NCBI RefSeq assembly: GCF_002929225.1
Contig: NZ_PISM01000004.1
Coordinates: 744,001 to 808,000, forward strand
Direction: 5' to 3'
Source of the DNA: Stutzerimonas kunmingensis
GTDB lineage: Bacteria > Pseudomonadota > Gammaproteobacteria > Pseudomonadales > Pseudomonadaceae
DNA length: 64,000 nt
Of the stretch, positions 7,772 through 15,185 are shown one piece after another (the stretch's first letter is position 1; each line of letters opens with the position of its first letter). Both the position numbers and the translations under genes were made by a program. The notes under the pieces were generated by a model. That model saw only the letters and a program-made list of their open reading frames with translations. It made no database searches and was not told where the DNA came from.

Positions 7772-7981
7772 ATGGCACTGGACCAGAACGAATTCGAAGC
7801 GCTGTTGAGCGAGGCGCAGGCCTTCGCCGAGCGCGCCGCCAGCGAAAACAATCCGCTGCACTATCGCGACGCCTTCGCTGCGAGCCTGAAGGCCATACGC
7901 CTGCTTGGTGAGGAGTCCGGCGCGTGGCGGCAGATGGTCGCCCGTGCCACCGAGGAATTCGAGGGCGACGAGGGCATTTGA
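7772..7981 (+). CDS. Small conserved protein of unknown function
   Basis: A 69-residue acidic, mainly helical protein with no cysteines and no signal peptide. It has a good AGGAG site before ATG 7772. It sits 73 bp after norR and 200 bp before ubiU, in the same direction as both. I recognise no domain; it may be a lineage-specific cytoplasmic protein. Codon use resembles its neighbours, which supports it being a real gene. Confidence 0.6.
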   Translation: MALDQNEFEALLSEAQAFAERAASENNPLHYRDAFAASLKAIRLLGEESGAWRQMVARATEEFEGDEGI

Positions 7982-8060
7982 GGCAATTGCTCGCCAGCCA
8001 TGGCACGGCTGGCGCGCACCTTCCGCTGCATTTCGTCGCAGTCGCGACGTCCGAGCAAAC

Positions 8061-8074
8061 TTGACCCCTATCAA
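8061..8074 (+). promoter_or_regulatory. Anr/Dnr box upstream of ubiU
   Basis: TTGAC-CCCT-ATCAA, nine of ten matches to the Fnr-type consensus. Activation from -41.5 predicts a start near 8109, and a TAGACT -10-like hexamer at 8097-8102 fits. It would make the ubiUVT operon anaerobically induced. Confidence 0.65.
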
Positions 8075-8183
8075 TGCTGGCCAATGGTCAGCTGCCTAGA
8101 CTGCCGGCTGTTTTCCGTTCAGCCGAACGACCGCCACGCCATCGGTGCGTGGCGCGCATGTACCCGAATGTCTAGGAGTTGTC

Positions 8184-9179
8184 ATGCACCTGGTCTGCCC
8201 GGCAGGAAGCCTGCCCGCGCTCAAGGCCGCCGTCCAGCAGGGCGCCGATGCCATCTATGTCGGATTTCGCGACGACACCAACGCCCGCCATTTCGCCGGC
8301 CTCAATCTCGATGAAAAGCAGCTCGACAAGGGTCTGCAGCTGATCCGCGAGAAGGGCCGGCAGCTGTATATTGCCGTCAACACCTATGCCCAGCCGGACG
8401 GCTGGAATCGCTGGCAGCGCGCCGTGGATCAGGCCGCCGACATGGGCGTGGATGCGCTGATCGCGGCCGACCCCGGCGTGCTCGGCTATGCCAGCAAGCG
8501 CCATCCCAAACTCAATCTGCATCTGTCGGTGCAGGGGTCGGCTACCAGTGCCGCCGCGCTGGGCTTCTATCAGCAGCGCTACGGAATCAGCCGCGCTGTG
8601 CTGCCGCGGGTGCTTTCGCTCAAGCAGGTCAAGCAGGTCGCGGCGAGCAGTCCGGTGCCGATCGAAGTGTTCGCCTTTGGCAGCCTGTGCATCATGGCCG
8701 AGGGTCGTTGCCATCTGTCTTCGTACCTTACCGGCGAATCACCCAATCTCTGTGGCGTCTGCTCGCCGGCCAAGGCGGTGCGCTGGAGCGAGGAGCCGGA
8801 AGGGCTGACCTCGCGCCTCAACAATGTGCTGATCGACCGCTACGCCGAAGGCGAATCGGCTGGTTACCCGACGCTGTGCAAAGGTCGCTTCATGGTCAAT
8901 GGCCAGCGCTTCCACGCGCTGGAAGAACCCACCAGCCTGAACACCCTGGATCTGATCCCCGAGCTGTCCGCCATCGGCGTCACCGCGATGAAGATCGAGG
9001 GCCGCCAGCGCAGCCCGGCCTATGTCGAGCAGGTCACTCGGGTCTGGCGCGCGGCGCTGGACAGCTATCTCAAGGCGCCGCAGCGCTACGTGGTCGAACC
9101 CGGCTGGCGGCAGGTGCTGGATGGCCTCTCCGAAGGCTCTCAAACCACCCTGGGTGCCTACCACCGGGCCTGGCAATGA
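8184..9179 (+). CDS. ubiU: UbiU, O2-independent ubiquinone hydroxylation subunit
   Basis: Iron-sulfur protein of the U32 peptidase-like family that, with UbiV and UbiT, hydroxylates the ubiquinone ring without oxygen. The 331-residue protein starts MHLVCPAGSLPALKAAV and carries the family cysteines in GSLCIMAEGRCHLSSYL, CGVCSPAK and TLCKGR, which bind a 4Fe-4S cluster in E. coli UbiU. ATG 8184 follows AGGAG and matches the homologous N-terminus; an upstream ATG at 8160 does not. It is the first gene of ubiU-ubiV-ubiT behind an Anr-type box. This lets the organism make ubiquinone, its only respiratory quinone if it is a pseudomonad, during denitrification. Confidence 0.94.
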   Translation: MHLVCPAGSLPALKAAVQQGADAIYVGFRDDTNARHFAGLNLDEKQLDKGLQLIREKGRQLYIAVNTYAQPDGWNRWQRAVDQAADMGVDALIAADPGVLGYASKRHPKLNLHLSVQGSATSAAALGFYQQRYGISRAVLPRVLSLKQVKQVAASSPVPIEVFAFGSLCIMAEGRCHLSSYLTGESPNLCGVCSPAKAVRWSEEPEGLTSRLNNVLIDRYAEGESAGYPTLCKGRFMVNGQRFHALEEPTSLNTLDLIPELSAIGVTAMKIEGRQRSPAYVEQVTRVWRAALDSYLKAPQRYVVEPGWRQVLDGLSEGSQTTLGAYHRAWQ

Positions 9180-9193
9180 ACGAGGAGTCACCC

Positions 9194-10084
9194 ATGAAAC
9201 TTTCTCTGGGCCCGGTGCTGTTCTACTGGGATCGCCAGCAGACGCTGGACTTCTACGCCAACATGGCCAGCCAGCCGCTGGATGTTATCTACCTCGGCGA
9301 AACCGTTTGCTCCAAGCGCCGCGCGCTGATGCTCGATGACTGGCTTGGTCTGGCCCGTGATCTGGCTGAGGCCTCCTCGGCGCAACTGGTCTTGTCCGGC
9401 CTGACCCTGGTCGAAGCCGCTTCCGAGCTATCAAGCCTGCGTCGCCTGTGCGACAACGGCGAGCTGCTGGTGGAAGCCAACGACATGGGCGCGGTGCAGC
9501 TGATGTCCGAGCGCAAGCTGCCCTTCGTTGGCGGCCCGGCGCTGAATCTCTACAACGGCCACGCCCTGGCCGAGCTGGTGGCCAGCGGCATGACCCGCTG
9601 GGTGCCGCCGGTGGAAGCCTCCGGCAAGCTGATCAAGAGTGCCCGCGCGCAACTGCAGGAGCTGGGCGTGGCGCTGCCGGAAATCGAGATATTCGCCTAC
9701 GGTCATCTGCCGCTCGCCTATTCGGCGCGCTGCTTCACCGCCCGTGCCGAGAACCGGCCGAAGGACGACTGCCAGTTCTGCTGCCAGAACTATCCCGAGG
9801 GCATTCCGCTGCTGAGCCAGGAGGGTGAGGCGCTGTTCACCATCAACGGTATCCAGACCATGTCCGCAGCGGTCAGCAACCTGCTCGCCGACTACGCGGG
9901 CCTGGTCGACAGCGGTGCCGATCTGCTGCGCCTGAGCCCGCGTGCTGCCGGTATGGACGAGGTGATCGCTGCCTTCGATGCGGTGCGCAAGGGCGCGCTG
10001 CCGCCGCTGGCGGTGGACGGTTGCAATGGGTATTGGCATGGCCAGCCGGGCATGCTACGCGCCGAGGAGGCCGGATTATGCTGA
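9194..10084 (+). CDS. ubiV: UbiV, O2-independent ubiquinone hydroxylation subunit
   Basis: Partner of UbiU, also a U32-like 4Fe-4S protein, 296 residues. The cluster cysteines are visible in ETVCSKRRA and in SARCFTARAENRPKDDCQFC, the spacing seen in E. coli UbiV. ATG 9194 lies 14 bp after ubiU with an AGGAG site. The gene overlaps the ubiT start, so the three are co-translated. It is needed only under anoxic conditions, in agreement with the Anr-type box in front of ubiU. Confidence 0.94.
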   Translation: MKLSLGPVLFYWDRQQTLDFYANMASQPLDVIYLGETVCSKRRALMLDDWLGLARDLAEASSAQLVLSGLTLVEAASELSSLRRLCDNGELLVEANDMGAVQLMSERKLPFVGGPALNLYNGHALAELVASGMTRWVPPVEASGKLIKSARAQLQELGVALPEIEIFAYGHLPLAYSARCFTARAENRPKDDCQFCCQNYPEGIPLLSQEGEALFTINGIQTMSAAVSNLLADYAGLVDSGADLLRLSPRAAGMDEVIAAFDAVRKGALPPLAVDGCNGYWHGQPGMLRAEEAGLC

Positions 10085-10572
10085 ATCCACGTGCCCATCT
10101 GGTGAATCTCGGCGGGCGGCTGTTGCCGCTTGCGGCCAAGACGCCATTCCTGCTCCAGCGCCTGGCGCTGGAGCGCAGCCTCAATCAGGTATTCGCCGAA
10201 GCACTGAGCGACGGCGCCTTCGATGTGCTTGACGGCCACTGGATGAAGCTCGAAGTCGCCGACCTCGGCCTTGCCTGGTGCCTGACCTGCGAGCGCGAGC
10301 AGCTGCGCATTGCGGCGCAGGCACCGGTGGAGGTGACCATTCGCGGCAACTGGCGCGAATTCCTGCTGTTGGCCAGCCGTCAGGAAGACCCGGACACGCT
10401 GTTCTTCCGCCGCCGGCTGGTTATCGAGGGTGATACCGAGCTGGGCCTGGCGATCAAGAATCTGATCGACAGTCTCGACCCCGACACGCTGCCGAGCTGG
10501 CTGTGGAAACTGCTGCAGGGTGCCGGTGAGGAGGTAGCGGCGGCCGGCCGGGCACAGGCGGCCAGAGCCTGA
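10078..10572 (+). CDS. ubiT: UbiT, SCP2-domain ubiquinone accessory protein
   Basis: Sterol-carrier-type lipid-binding protein, 164 residues, that serves the anaerobic ubiquinone pathway in place of UbiJ. The SCP2 domain covers about residues 35-140, with GHWMKLEVADLGL and the strand VTIRGNWREFLLLASRQEDP followed by LFFRRRLVIEGDTELGL, typical of YhbT proteins. ATG 10078 overlaps the ubiV stop. About 230 bp with no recognised feature follow before the next, convergent gene. Confidence 0.92.
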   Translation: MLNPRAHLVNLGGRLLPLAAKTPFLLQRLALERSLNQVFAEALSDGAFDVLDGHWMKLEVADLGLAWCLTCEREQLRIAAQAPVEVTIRGNWREFLLLASRQEDPDTLFFRRRLVIEGDTELGLAIKNLIDSLDPDTLPSWLWKLLQGAGEEVAAAGRAQAARA

Positions 10573-10804
10573 CCGATTGTTCCGCCCGCAGCCGTCGCAA
10601 ACTGCCTGCGCCCGCAAGGCTCAGGCTGGCGGACCGCCCCGACGATTCGCTGTAGCAGCGAGCCTGCTTTGGATAGCGTCCGGAGGCGGGCCGAGGTATT
10701 GGCACCGACCCCGGCGCGGCGCAACAGTGCGGGGGACGGCAGGGCGCGCTACCCGCTGGAACGAACTGTTCTGCGATTCCAGCGACACGCTCAGTCCGTG
10801 GGTT

Positions 10805-11191
10805 TCAGGCCGTGCGCAGCTGCATCCGGTCACTAGCGATAATGTCTTTCATGTCATCGAACAGCGCGCTGATCTCCTCCTCGCTGCAGTCTTCCCGATA
10901 ACGCTTGCGCAAGCCGTAGCTGCTGAGGGTGATGTGCACGTCGGGTGTCACGCCGTGCTGCGCGAGGCAGGCTCGGGCGCAATGCATCGGGCAGCCGTCG
11001 ATGGCGAGAATGGGGCGGCCGGAGTTGGCTTTCTTCACCAGCGCTGCAACGCGCCCGCCGACGCCGGCGATGCAGGACATTTCCGCCAGCCCGGCGCGAT
11101 CGAGGCGCACCGCCAGGGTGTTGGCCAGCTGCGCGACATTCGAGCAACCGGAGCATGAATAGACCAGGGGCGCAGGCGTTGTGGTGATCAT
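10805..11191 (-). CDS. Putative zinc-binding protein with DGC motif
   Basis: A 128-residue protein of the DGC-domain family (named for an Asp-Gly-Cys motif), whose function is unknown. The defining features are visible: CSGCSN near residue 13, EMSCIAGVGG near 38, and IDGCPMHCARACL near 64, giving at least seven cysteines that could bind zinc or an iron-sulfur cluster. The rest is helical, with an acidic C-terminal part. It has its own TTGAC-N4-ATCAA box about 60 bp before ATG 11191 and lies downstream of a Dnr-type regulator gene, so I expect anaerobic expression. Related proteins are often encoded with denitrification genes, which is suggestive only. Confidence 0.8.
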   Translation of the reverse strand: MITTTPAPLVYSCSGCSNVAQLANTLAVRLDRAGLAEMSCIAGVGGRVAALVKKANSGRPILAIDGCPMHCARACLAQHGVTPDVHITLSSYGLRKRYREDCSEEEISALFDDMKDIIASDRMQLRTA

Positions 11192-11251
11192 CGCGTTTTC
11201 CTGACGGTGGCGTGACGCGGGTCATTTTCCAAGGCGCGCCGTCGACTGGCT

Positions 11252-11265
11252 TTGACAGCAATCAA
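11252..11265 (-). promoter_or_regulatory. Anr/Dnr box upstream of the DGC-domain gene
   Basis: TTGAC-AGCA-ATCAA on the plus strand; the motif is near-symmetric and works in either direction. It is centred 67 bp before the start codon at 11191, which allows activation from about -41.5. Confidence 0.65.
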
Positions 11266-11290
11266 GATCACTGGGGCGTTCTGCCGCAGG

Positions 11291-11968
11291 TCACTCGTCA
11301 TAGGCGGCGAGCTTGCGGTTGTCGAGAATCTCGATGCGTCGCCGCTGGACCGATATGGTCCCGGCGTCGATCAGCCGATGCAGGATGCGCGAGAAGGTTT
11401 CCGGCTGAATGCCCAGTTTCGACGCGATCAAGCGTTTCGGCACATCGAGCACCACCACGCCGCTGTCGTCCTGCTGCGATTGCGCGAGAAAGCGCACCAC
11501 TCGATGGCTGGCGTTGGCCAGGGTGAGGGTGTCGATCTCGGTCATACGCTGGTGCAGCCGAATGCTCAGGGTGGCGAGGATGTCCAGGCAGATATCCGGG
11601 TGCTGCTCGAGAATGCGCCGGTAATGCGGCCCGTTCAGGCTCGCCACCAGGCTGGCCTTTAGCGCGGTGGCGCTGACCGGATAGCTCGGCGTGCCCTTGA
11701 ACAACAGCGCTTCGGCGAACGATTCACCGGCACGCATCACTTCCACCAGCTTCTCTTGCCCGTCGCAGACTACGCGGTGCAGCTTGATCTGGCCGCTGAA
11801 GAGGAAATAGAAGCGGTCGGCCTTATCGCCCTGATGAAACAGCGAGGCCCCCGCAGGCAGGCGCTTCAGGTTGGCAGAGGTGCACACCTCCTGTAACGCC
11901 GCCTCGGGCAGTCGGCTGAACAGATGGTGGCGGCGCAATTCCGCGACCAGGGTTTTTTCAGTGAGCAT
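11291..11968 (-). CDS. Second Dnr-type Crp/Fnr regulator (possibly DnrS)
   Basis: A 225-residue Crp/Fnr-family activator paralogous to the dnr product at 3977-4660. It has the beta-roll sensor domain (LPAGASLFHQGDKADRFYF), dimerisation helix RLHQRMTEIDTLTLANASHR and recognition helix KLGIQPETFSRILHRL with the E..SR pattern of Fnr-type readers. There is no N-terminal cysteine cluster, so it is not an oxygen-sensing Fnr/Anr. ATG 11968 is supported by GGAGGAC eight bases upstream; an in-frame ATG at 12049 would run into the promoter region. It is divergent from nrdD, sharing a box at 12100-12113. From memory, dnrS of P. stutzeri lies near an anaerobic ribonucleotide reductase gene, which would fit, but I am not certain. 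Confidence 0.85.
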   Translation of the reverse strand: MLTEKTLVAELRRHHLFSRLPEAALQEVCTSANLKRLPAGASLFHQGDKADRFYFLFSGQIKLHRVVCDGQEKLVEVMRAGESFAEALLFKGTPSYPVSATALKASLVASLNGPHYRRILEQHPDICLDILATLSIRLHQRMTEIDTLTLANASHRVVRFLAQSQQDDSGVVVLDVPKRLIASKLGIQPETFSRILHRLIDAGTISVQRRRIEILDNRKLAAYDE

Positions 11969-12099
11969 GTGTCCTCCCCCGGACTGAACCGGGTTTATCA
12001 GCCTGCATCCTAGGAGCCCGGTGTCCGCCGCTTCCTTGATCACGGACAAGAGTGTCGGCCATGAGCCGTCGGCGCCGTCCGGCGATCACTTGCCCGTGC

Positions 12100-12113
12100 T
12101 TGACGATGATCAA
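12100..12113. promoter_or_regulatory. Anr/Dnr box between the Dnr-type regulator gene and nrdD
   Basis: TTGAC-GATG-ATCAA. For nrdD, activation from -41.5 predicts a start near 12148, with a TCTAAA hexamer at 12134-12139 as -10 candidate. The same box could serve the divergent regulator gene. Confidence 0.65.
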
Positions 12114-12198
12114 TTCGGTAATGAGGTTCCACCTCTAAAGTCACGCCATATTGTGTTTTCGGTGAATAAATTCACTACATATGGTTATGGAGGCGTTG

Positions 12199-14217
12199 AT
12201 GCCCAGGCAGGCAGAGGTGGCGAAACCGGTTTCACTGCGCAAGCGCGATGGCCGACTGGCGGCGTTCGAAGTGGACAAGATCGAGCGCGCCATCGCGGCG
12301 GCAGGCGCGGCGACCGGCGAGTTCGAGGTGGCAATGGCGCAGGCATTGGCCGAGGCCGTTCGTCAGCAACTGGCCCATCGCACGGCGGTGGAGGTAGAGC
12401 AGGTGCAGGACGGCGTCGAGCGTGCCCTGATGGCAGCCGGCTACTTCGATACCGCCCGGGCCTACATCGTCTACCGCGAACGCCATGCGCGTCTGCGCCG
12501 AGATCGCAAGGTGGTGGTCGACGTCGCCGCCTCGATGAACGAATACCTCTCCCGCGAAGACTGGCGGGTGCGCGCCAACGCCAACCAGGGCTACTCACTC
12601 GGCGGGCTGATCCTCAATGTGTCTGGCAAGGTCACCGCCAACTACTGGCTGGACGAGGTCTACAGCCCGGAGATCGGCACGGCGCATCGCGAAGGCGATC
12701 TGCATATCCATGACCTGGACATGCTCGCCGGCTATTGCGCTGGCTGGTCACTGCGGACCCTGCTCAATGAGGGCTTCAACGGGATTCCGGGGCGGGTTGA
12801 GGCCGGCCCGCCCAAGCATCTGTCCAGCGCGCTGGGGCAGATGGTCAATTTTCTCGGCACGCTGCAGAACGAGTGGGCCGGCGCGCAGGCGTTCAGCAGC
12901 TTCGATACCTACCTCGCACCGTTCGTGCGCAAGGACAACCTTGGCTTCGCCGAAATCCGCCAGGCCATTCAGGAGTTCATCTACAACCTCAACGTGCCGT
13001 CGCGCTGGGGCACGCAGACCCCGTTCACCAACCTGACCTTCGACTGGGTCTGCCCGGAAGACCTGCGCGAACAGATCCCCTACATCGGCGGCGAGGAGAT
13101 GCCCTTCGCCTACGGTGAGCTGCAGGCCGAGATGGAGCTGATCAACCGTGCCTATATAGAAGTGATGCAGGCCGGTGACGGCCTCGGCCGGGTTTTCACC
13201 TTCCCGATCCCGACCTACAACATCACCCACGATTTTCCCTGGGACAGCGAGAACGCCGAGCGCCTGTTCGAGATGACCGCGCGCTACGGGCTGCCGTACT
13301 TCCAGAACTTCCTCAATTCGGACATGCAGCCGAACCAGGTGCGTTCGATGTGCTGCCGCCTGCAGTTGGACGTGCGCGAGCTGCTCAAGCGCGGTGGTGG
13401 GCTGTTCGGCTCTGCCGAGCAGACCGGTTCGCTGGGCGTGGTGACGGTGAACTGTGCACGCCTGGGCTATCTCTTGCGCGGTGACAAGGCGGCGCTGCTC
13501 GAGCAGCTGGATGCGCTGCTGGACATGGCGCGGCAGAGTCTGGAGGTCAAGCGCAAGGTCATCCAGCACCATATGGATGCCGGGCTCTACCCCTACACCA
13601 AGCGTTATCTGGGCACACTGCGCAATCACTTCTCCACCATCGGGGTGAACGGTCTGCACGAGATGGTGCGCAATTTCACCGACGACACCGAGGGGCTGCA
13701 GACCGCTGCCGGTCGCGCGCTGGCGATCGAGGTGCTCGACCACGTGCGGGCGCGGCTGGTGCAGTTCCAGGAAGACACCGGGCACCTCTACAACCTTGAG
13801 GCGACGCCGGCCGAAGGCACCACCTATCGTTTCGCCAAGGAAGACCGCAAGCGCTTCCCCGACATCCTCCAGGCGGGTTCGGCCGAGGCGCCGTACTACA
13901 CCAACTCCTCGCAACTGCCGGTCGGCTTCACCGACGACCCCTTCGAGGCCCTGGAGCTGCAGGACGAGCTGCAGTGCAAGTACACCGGCGGCACTGTGCT
14001 GCACCTGTACATGGCCGAGCAGATTTCCTCGGCCGAGGCCTGCAAGAAGCTGGTACGCAATGCGTTGTCGCGCTACCGCCTGCCGTACCTGACGGTAACG
14101 CCCACCTTCTCGATCTGCCCGGTGCACGGTTATCTCGCTGGCGAGCACGAGTTCTGCCCGAAGTGCGATGAGGCGCTGCTGCACAAGCAGCAAGCCGAAG
14201 CGGCCGTGGCGGTCTGA
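12199..14217 (+). CDS. nrdD: Anaerobic (class III) ribonucleotide reductase NrdD, large part lacking the glycyl-radical motif
   Basis: Catalytic subunit of the oxygen-sensitive ribonucleotide reductase that makes deoxynucleotides during anaerobic growth. It has an N-terminal ATP-cone (about 10-100), the ten-stranded barrel with conserved cysteines (AGYCAGWSL, RSMCCRLQL), and the C-terminal metal-binding segment SICPVHGYLAGEHEFCPKCD. The protein then ends about 14 residues later. The glycyl-radical motif and its C-terminal tail, normally the last 50 or so residues, are absent and are encoded by the next small gene instead. I chose ATG 12199, giving 672 residues, because GGAGG lies five bases upstream; ATG 12181 has no such site. 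It leads an operon with the small gene and nrdG. Confidence 0.93.
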   Translation: MPRQAEVAKPVSLRKRDGRLAAFEVDKIERAIAAAGAATGEFEVAMAQALAEAVRQQLAHRTAVEVEQVQDGVERALMAAGYFDTARAYIVYRERHARLRRDRKVVVDVAASMNEYLSREDWRVRANANQGYSLGGLILNVSGKVTANYWLDEVYSPEIGTAHREGDLHIHDLDMLAGYCAGWSLRTLLNEGFNGIPGRVEAGPPKHLSSALGQMVNFLGTLQNEWAGAQAFSSFDTYLAPFVRKDNLGFAEIRQAIQEFIYNLNVPSRWGTQTPFTNLTFDWVCPEDLREQIPYIGGEEMPFAYGELQAEMELINRAYIEVMQAGDGLGRVFTFPIPTYNITHDFPWDSENAERLFEMTARYGLPYFQNFLNSDMQPNQVRSMCCRLQLDVRELLKRGGGLFGSAEQTGSLGVVTVNCARLGYLLRGDKAALLEQLDALLDMARQSLEVKRKVIQHHMDAGLYPYTKRYLGTLRNHFSTIGVNGLHEMVRNFTDDTEGLQTAAGRALAIEVLDHVRARLVQFQEDTGHLYNLEATPAEGTTYRFAKEDRKRFPDILQAGSAEAPYYTNSSQLPVGFTDDPFEALELQDELQCKYTGGTVLHLYMAEQISSAEACKKLVRNALSRYRLPYLTVTPTFSICPVHGYLAGEHEFCPKCDEALLHKQQAEAAVAV

Positions 14218-14291
14218 GCTGCGATCCCGTGTCACGCCGCTCCAAGAGGTGCGGCGCCGCATAATCAACCCTAAGCAAAAGGAGCGTCACC

Positions 14292-14447
14292 ATGAACCCA
14301 GCCAGCCAACTGCCCCAGGACCAGCGCCAACGTTGCGAAGTCTGGACCCGCGTGATGGGCTATCACCGCCCGGTTACCGCATTCAATCCGGGCAAGCAGT
14401 CCGAGCATCGCGAGCGCCTGCATTTCACTGAAGCAGCGGCGCGGTGA
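14292..14447 (+). CDS. Separate glycyl-radical domain of the class III ribonucleotide reductase
   Basis: A 51-residue protein starting MNPASQLPQDQ and containing CEVWTRVMGYHRPVTAFNPG, which is the glycyl-radical loop (RVMGY, Gly23) and the tail normally found at the very C-terminus of NrdD. It has its own strong AAGGAG site eight bases before ATG 14292, is in a different frame from nrdD, and an in-frame TAA at 14262 excludes a read-through. It overlaps the nrdG start by four bases (GTGA). The arrangement implies that NrdG makes the radical on this small protein, which then must dock into the NrdD barrel. Being so short, it is easily missed in annotation. The alternative, a broken nrdD, is unlikely given the intact site, frame and coupling. 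Confidence 0.88.
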   Translation: MNPASQLPQDQRQRCEVWTRVMGYHRPVTAFNPGKQSEHRERLHFTEAAAR

Positions 14448-15139
14448 CCGCAGCACTTCGCGTCGGGGGGCTGGTCCCCCTGACCACGCTGGATTTCCCA
14501 GACCATCTGGCCTGCGTGCTGTTCTGCCAGGGTTGCGGCTGGCGCTGCCGCTACTGCCACAACCCGCAGCTGATCCCCGCCTGCGGCAGTGAGGAAAAGC
14601 CCTGGCCGGAGATTCTCGCCTTTCTCGAACAGCGCGTCGGCCTGCTCGAGGCGGTGGTGTTCAGCGGTGGCGAGCCGACCCTGCAGACCGCGCTGCCCGA
14701 GGCCATCGCCCAGGTGCGGGCGCTGGGCTACAAGGTCGGCCTGCACAGCGCCGGCATCAAGCCGAAGCTGTTCGCCAACATCCTGCCGCTGGTGGATTGG
14801 GTCGGTTTCGACATCAAGGCGCTACCCGAGCACAGCAGCGCGATCACCGGCGTGGATGGCAGCGGCAAGGCCAACTGGAAGAGTCTCGAACACCTGCTGG
14901 AAAGCGGCGTCGAGCATGAGTGCCGGACCACCGTGCACTGGCAACTGTTCGACGCCAACATGCTGTGGGACATGGCTCAGCGCCTGCGCCGGCTGGGTGT
15001 CGAACGCTTCGCCGTGCAGTGCGTGCGCACCGCGCGCATGCTCGACGACAGCCTCGCCGAGAGCCGCGCACCCTACGATCAGCAGCGCCTGTGGGAACGG
15101 CTGGACCAGCTGTTCCCTTCGTTCGTTTTGCGAGGTTAG
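14444..15139 (+). CDS. nrdG: Anaerobic ribonucleotide reductase activating protein NrdG
   Basis: Radical-SAM enzyme that generates the glycyl radical on the class III ribonucleotide reductase. The 231-residue protein has the 4Fe-4S motif in FCQGCGWRCRYCHNP (CxxxCxxC at about residues 28-38) and the SAM-binding motif FSGGEPTLQ. It starts with GTG overlapping the stop of the small glycyl-radical gene, so substrate and activase are translationally coupled. The length fits the longer NrdG subtype rather than the 154-residue E. coli form. Confidence 0.93.
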   Translation: MTAALRVGGLVPLTTLDFPDHLACVLFCQGCGWRCRYCHNPQLIPACGSEEKPWPEILAFLEQRVGLLEAVVFSGGEPTLQTALPEAIAQVRALGYKVGLHSAGIKPKLFANILPLVDWVGFDIKALPEHSSAITGVDGSGKANWKSLEHLLESGVEHECRTTVHWQLFDANMLWDMAQRLRRLGVERFAVQCVRTARMLDDSLAESRAPYDQQRLWERLDQLFPSFVLRG

Positions 15140-15145
15140 GTGTAT

Positions 15146-15168
15146 GTGGGCCGCAGCGGGCGGCCCAC
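15146..15168. terminator. Hairpin between convergent nrdG and ftrD
   Basis: Perfect nine-base arms GTGGGCCGC and GCGGCCCAC with a five-base loop. There is no clear T-run on either side, so termination is likely but not certain. It lies in the 46-bp gap between convergent genes. Confidence 0.55.
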
Positions 15169-15185
15169 TCAATGCCTCATCGACC

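Noticed and set aside
14215..14217. nrdD stop codon as a sequencing error or recoded codon
   Set aside because: The downstream domain is in another frame with its own ribosome site and leader codons, and a stop at 14262 precedes it in its own frame, so separate translation is the simplest reading.
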